Positions 61,790 to 64,000 of a DNA stretch of 64,000 nt are shown in pieces (position 1 is the stretch's first letter; the number at the start of each line of letters is the position of its first letter). Location: contig CM063112.1 of the NCBI GenBank assembly GCA_031841125.1, positions 19,990,603 through 20,054,602 on the forward strand, given 5' to 3'. A model generated the notes under the pieces. The model made no database searches and was not told the DNA's origin. It worked only from the letters and a program-made list of their open reading frames with translations. A program made the position numbers and the translations under genes. This DNA is from Acanthococcus lagerstroemiae (taxonomy: Eukaryota; Arthropoda; Insecta; Hemiptera; Eriococcidae).

Positions 61790-63554
61790 GGTGAAGCGTC
61801 TGGCGATGCATGCCCGCCAAAGAGGCCCCCCAGGCACAGCGTCACTAGTCCTGAAAACTACCCTTTCGAGTATAACATCAGAAACCAGAGGGATGTGTTT
61901 GGGGAAGCGTATGACAATGCACGCATACCGAAGCGCCTCCCCAGACAACTAGAATTACGGGCATTCATTCTGTGTCCATAAACTTTTCTTTCACATCCTT
62001 CATCTCTGTTTGGACTTTTATGTTCATATTATCTTCCTTACTGTAAAAATCATTCTAATATTTCTCATCTTCAGAATTCTAGGTGCTTAGTGAAGCGTCT
62101 GGCGATGCACACCCGCCAAAGAGGCTCCCCGGACACAGCATCACTGGTTCTGACAACTACCCTTTCGAGTATAACATCAAAAACCAGAGGGATATGTCTG
62201 GGGAAGCGTATGACAATGCACGCATACCAAAGCGCCTCCCCAGACAACTAGAATTACGGGCATTCATGCTGTGTCCATAAACTTTTCTTTCACATCCTTC
62301 ATCTCTAATTGGACGTTTACGTTCATATCATCTTCCTTGCTGTACAAATCATTCTAATATTTCTCATCTTCAGAATTCTAGGTGCTTAGTGAAGCGTCTG
62401 GCGATGCACACCCGCCAAAGAGGCTCCCCGGACACAGCATCACTGGTTCTGACAACTACCCTTTCGAGTATAACATCAAAAACCAGAGGGATATGTCTGG
62501 GGAAGCGTATGACAATGCACGCATACCAAAGCGCCTCCCCAGACAACTAGAATTGTGGGTATTTTTCAAATCTTCATATGAACATCCAAAAATCGCCAGC
62601 CAAGTATAAGTATCTGCCCTTGAAAACTTCGTATCTGATGGTGAAGAAATATGACATCTCCAAAACTGCAGAGCCCCTAAAATATATATATACATTCATT
62701 AGCTTTGATTACACATTGAAGCAGTGGGATGGGATTACTTTCCTCCAACCTGTGAAACACATGCTGTACATAAAATTTAGACCAGACAAGCAGGTATGAT
62801 GCAAACAAATTTCCCAAAATTCCTAAGTCTAAGGGCATTGCATATTATGGACAGCTGAAAGTAAATAAATTAGCCGGAAGGGAGACATCTACAGTATACA
62901 ACGATGGTAATAAATGAGAAAAAATCTTCATTACTAACTGGTACCGCTGACTTTTAGTGAAACAAAAATTTTCGATCAAAAAAAAAAAAAATGAAAAACA
63001 GTTTTAAAAGTTACCCCTTGATTGCAAGTCAGATTTCAAAAACATAAGTATCCTTGAAAAAGCGTTCCCATAGATGAACAGTCAGGTTTAGTAGATCGTC
63101 AGAGATACTATATCTGTCAATTAACGCTATCAAAATAATTTGGCTGGATGAAGATTCGAGGAAAAATAATGCAAATAATTTAAAGTGAATTAATTCGGTC
63201 CAAAAGGTGGTAGGTGAGACTTATGTACAAAACATACAAACCCAATAAAATTAGAATTACTACACCACATACCGTTCTTCAAGGACGATGAATTTGATTT
63301 GGAAATATGACAGGTCCCAACTTTTATAGAGAATGTCCAAAACCTTCGAATACTGGTTCTCAGTGTTGAGATTGAAGAAGTGTTTCCATCTATCAATGAC
63401 CAGTCCAATAAATCCTCTATGATCGTTCAATCAGGAGCTGTAAAAATAATTTTGCAACATCAAAATTTGTGGAAAACATACAAAAGCTAATAAAAAGAAT
63501 CTTACTTTTTGCAAATCACATGTTCGACTTCTGCCTTGAGAATTGTAGGCGTTT
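61790..63554. repeat. Unit 19: three monomers (A, C, D)
   Basis: 1,765 bp. CATACCGAAGC and CTGTAAAAATC as in units 7 and 9; a 6-bp in-frame deletion at about 62,630 in the MNIQKSP frame. Confidence 0.97.
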
Positions 63555-64000
63555 GGTGAAGCGTCTGGCGATGCATGCCCGCCAAAGAGGCCCCCCAGGC
63601 ACAGCGTCACTAGTCCTGAAAACTACCCTTTCGAGTATAACATCAGAAACCAGAGGGATGTGTTTGGGGAAGCGTATGACAATGCACGCATACCAAAGCG
63701 CCTCCCCAGACAACTAGAATTACGGGCATTCATTCTGTGTCCATAAACTTTTCTTTCACATCCTTCATCTCTGTTTGGACTTTTATGTTCATATCATCTT
63801 CTTTACTGTACAAATCATTCTAATATTTCTCATCTTCAGAATTCTAGGTGCTTAGTGAAGCGTCAGGCGATGCACACCCGCCAAAGAGGCTCCCCCGACA
63901 CAGCATCACTGGTTCTGACAACTACCCTTTCAAGTATAACATCAAAAACCAGAGGGATATGTCTGGGGAAACGTATGACAATGCACGCATACCAAAGCGC
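63555..64000. repeat. Unit 20: partial, cut by the window end
   Basis: Monomer A and most of B are present and unchanged, so the array continues beyond the window. Confidence 0.97.

Larger units (their letters stand above)
23735..64000. repeat. Higher-order tandem array (299-bp monomers in ~2,070-bp units), runs off the window
   Basis: Equivalent points in successive units (the GTGAAGCG of the A monomer) lie at 24,003, 25,474, 27,544, 29,614, 31,948, 34,019, 35,791, 37,876, 39,647, 41,718, 43,786, 45,858, 47,630, 49,701, 51,771, 53,844, 55,615, 57,651, 59,720, 61,790 and 63,555. Intervals are mostly 2,068-2,073 bp (four monomers) or 1,765-1,772 bp (three); exceptions are 1,471 (two), 2,334 (five), 2,036 and 2,085. 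Units after the first differ at few positions. No transposon is inserted anywhere. All frames of 60-129 codons found here repeat with the units and are broken by indels in some of them, so I do not call them genes. Confidence 0.98.

Noticed and set aside
24294..63717. Over one hundred repeated ORFs of 63-129 codons on both strands of the array as genes or a small-protein family
   Set aside because: They repeat with the satellite, use GTG or other non-ATG starts in many cases, overlap on both strands because of the palindrome, and are fused or broken by one- or two-base indels (42,720; 45,895; 40,840).
24003..64000. CRISPR-like repeat-spacer array
   Set aside because: The spacing is large, the intervening sequences are themselves repeated, and the rest of the window is clearly eukaryotic.

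Overview
The window looks like a stretch of nuclear genome from an arthropod, most probably an insect. It is AT-rich, has no operons or long intact genes, and is full of decayed non-LTR retrotransposons (R1/LOA/I-type, RTE-type and a type whose endonuclease is often annotated 'craniofacial development protein 2-like'), hAT DNA transposons, MITEs and tRNA-derived SINEs. I could not assign a species and see no intact host gene with a known function.

Bases 1-23,300 are a transposon graveyard. A 5'-complete but 3'-less R1/LOA-like LINE lies on the minus strand (about 2,770-5,815), beside 3'-end fragments of a LINE at 1,967-2,304 (plus) and 13,740-15,105 (minus) that share the same tail. Other LINE relics lie at 2,301-2,507, 5,858-6,305, 7,771-8,385, 15,160-16,430, 17,400-18,215 and about 20,000-20,100. 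Nesting is clear in three places: an RTE-type 3' end inside another LINE (8,386-8,880), a 433-bp tRNA-derived SINE with a 13-bp target duplication inside a LINE (15,514-15,946), and a 611-bp MITE inside a hAT element (9,833-10,443), for which an uninserted copy of the same hAT end is present at 19,197-19,508. A 569-bp hAT-type MITE with a perfect 8-bp target duplication is at 20,633-21,201.

From about 23,735 to the end of the window, and evidently beyond it, is one continuous higher-order tandem array. The basic monomer is 299 bp. Two to five monomers (usually four: A, B, C, D) plus a linker of about 970 bp form a unit, normally 2,070 bp, or 1,771 bp when one monomer is missing. Twenty unit intervals plus a partial one are present. 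No transposon interrupts the array, in sharp contrast to the left part. Units are nearly identical except the leftmost one, which is clearly diverged.

The many 60-129-codon ORFs in the array are byproducts of this repetition, occur on both strands, and are broken by indels between units. However, the linker carries signs of coding ancestry on the minus strand: two paralogous exon-like segments (X and Y) sharing a DLL...W..FF motif, flanked by splice-like signals. A diverged left-edge copy of X is followed by a possible last exon with an AATAAA signal. My reading is that a piece of a multi-exon gene was caught up in, or gave rise to, the array and was amplified as a satellite. Which strand was coding, and whether anything is transcribed today, cannot be settled from the sequence.
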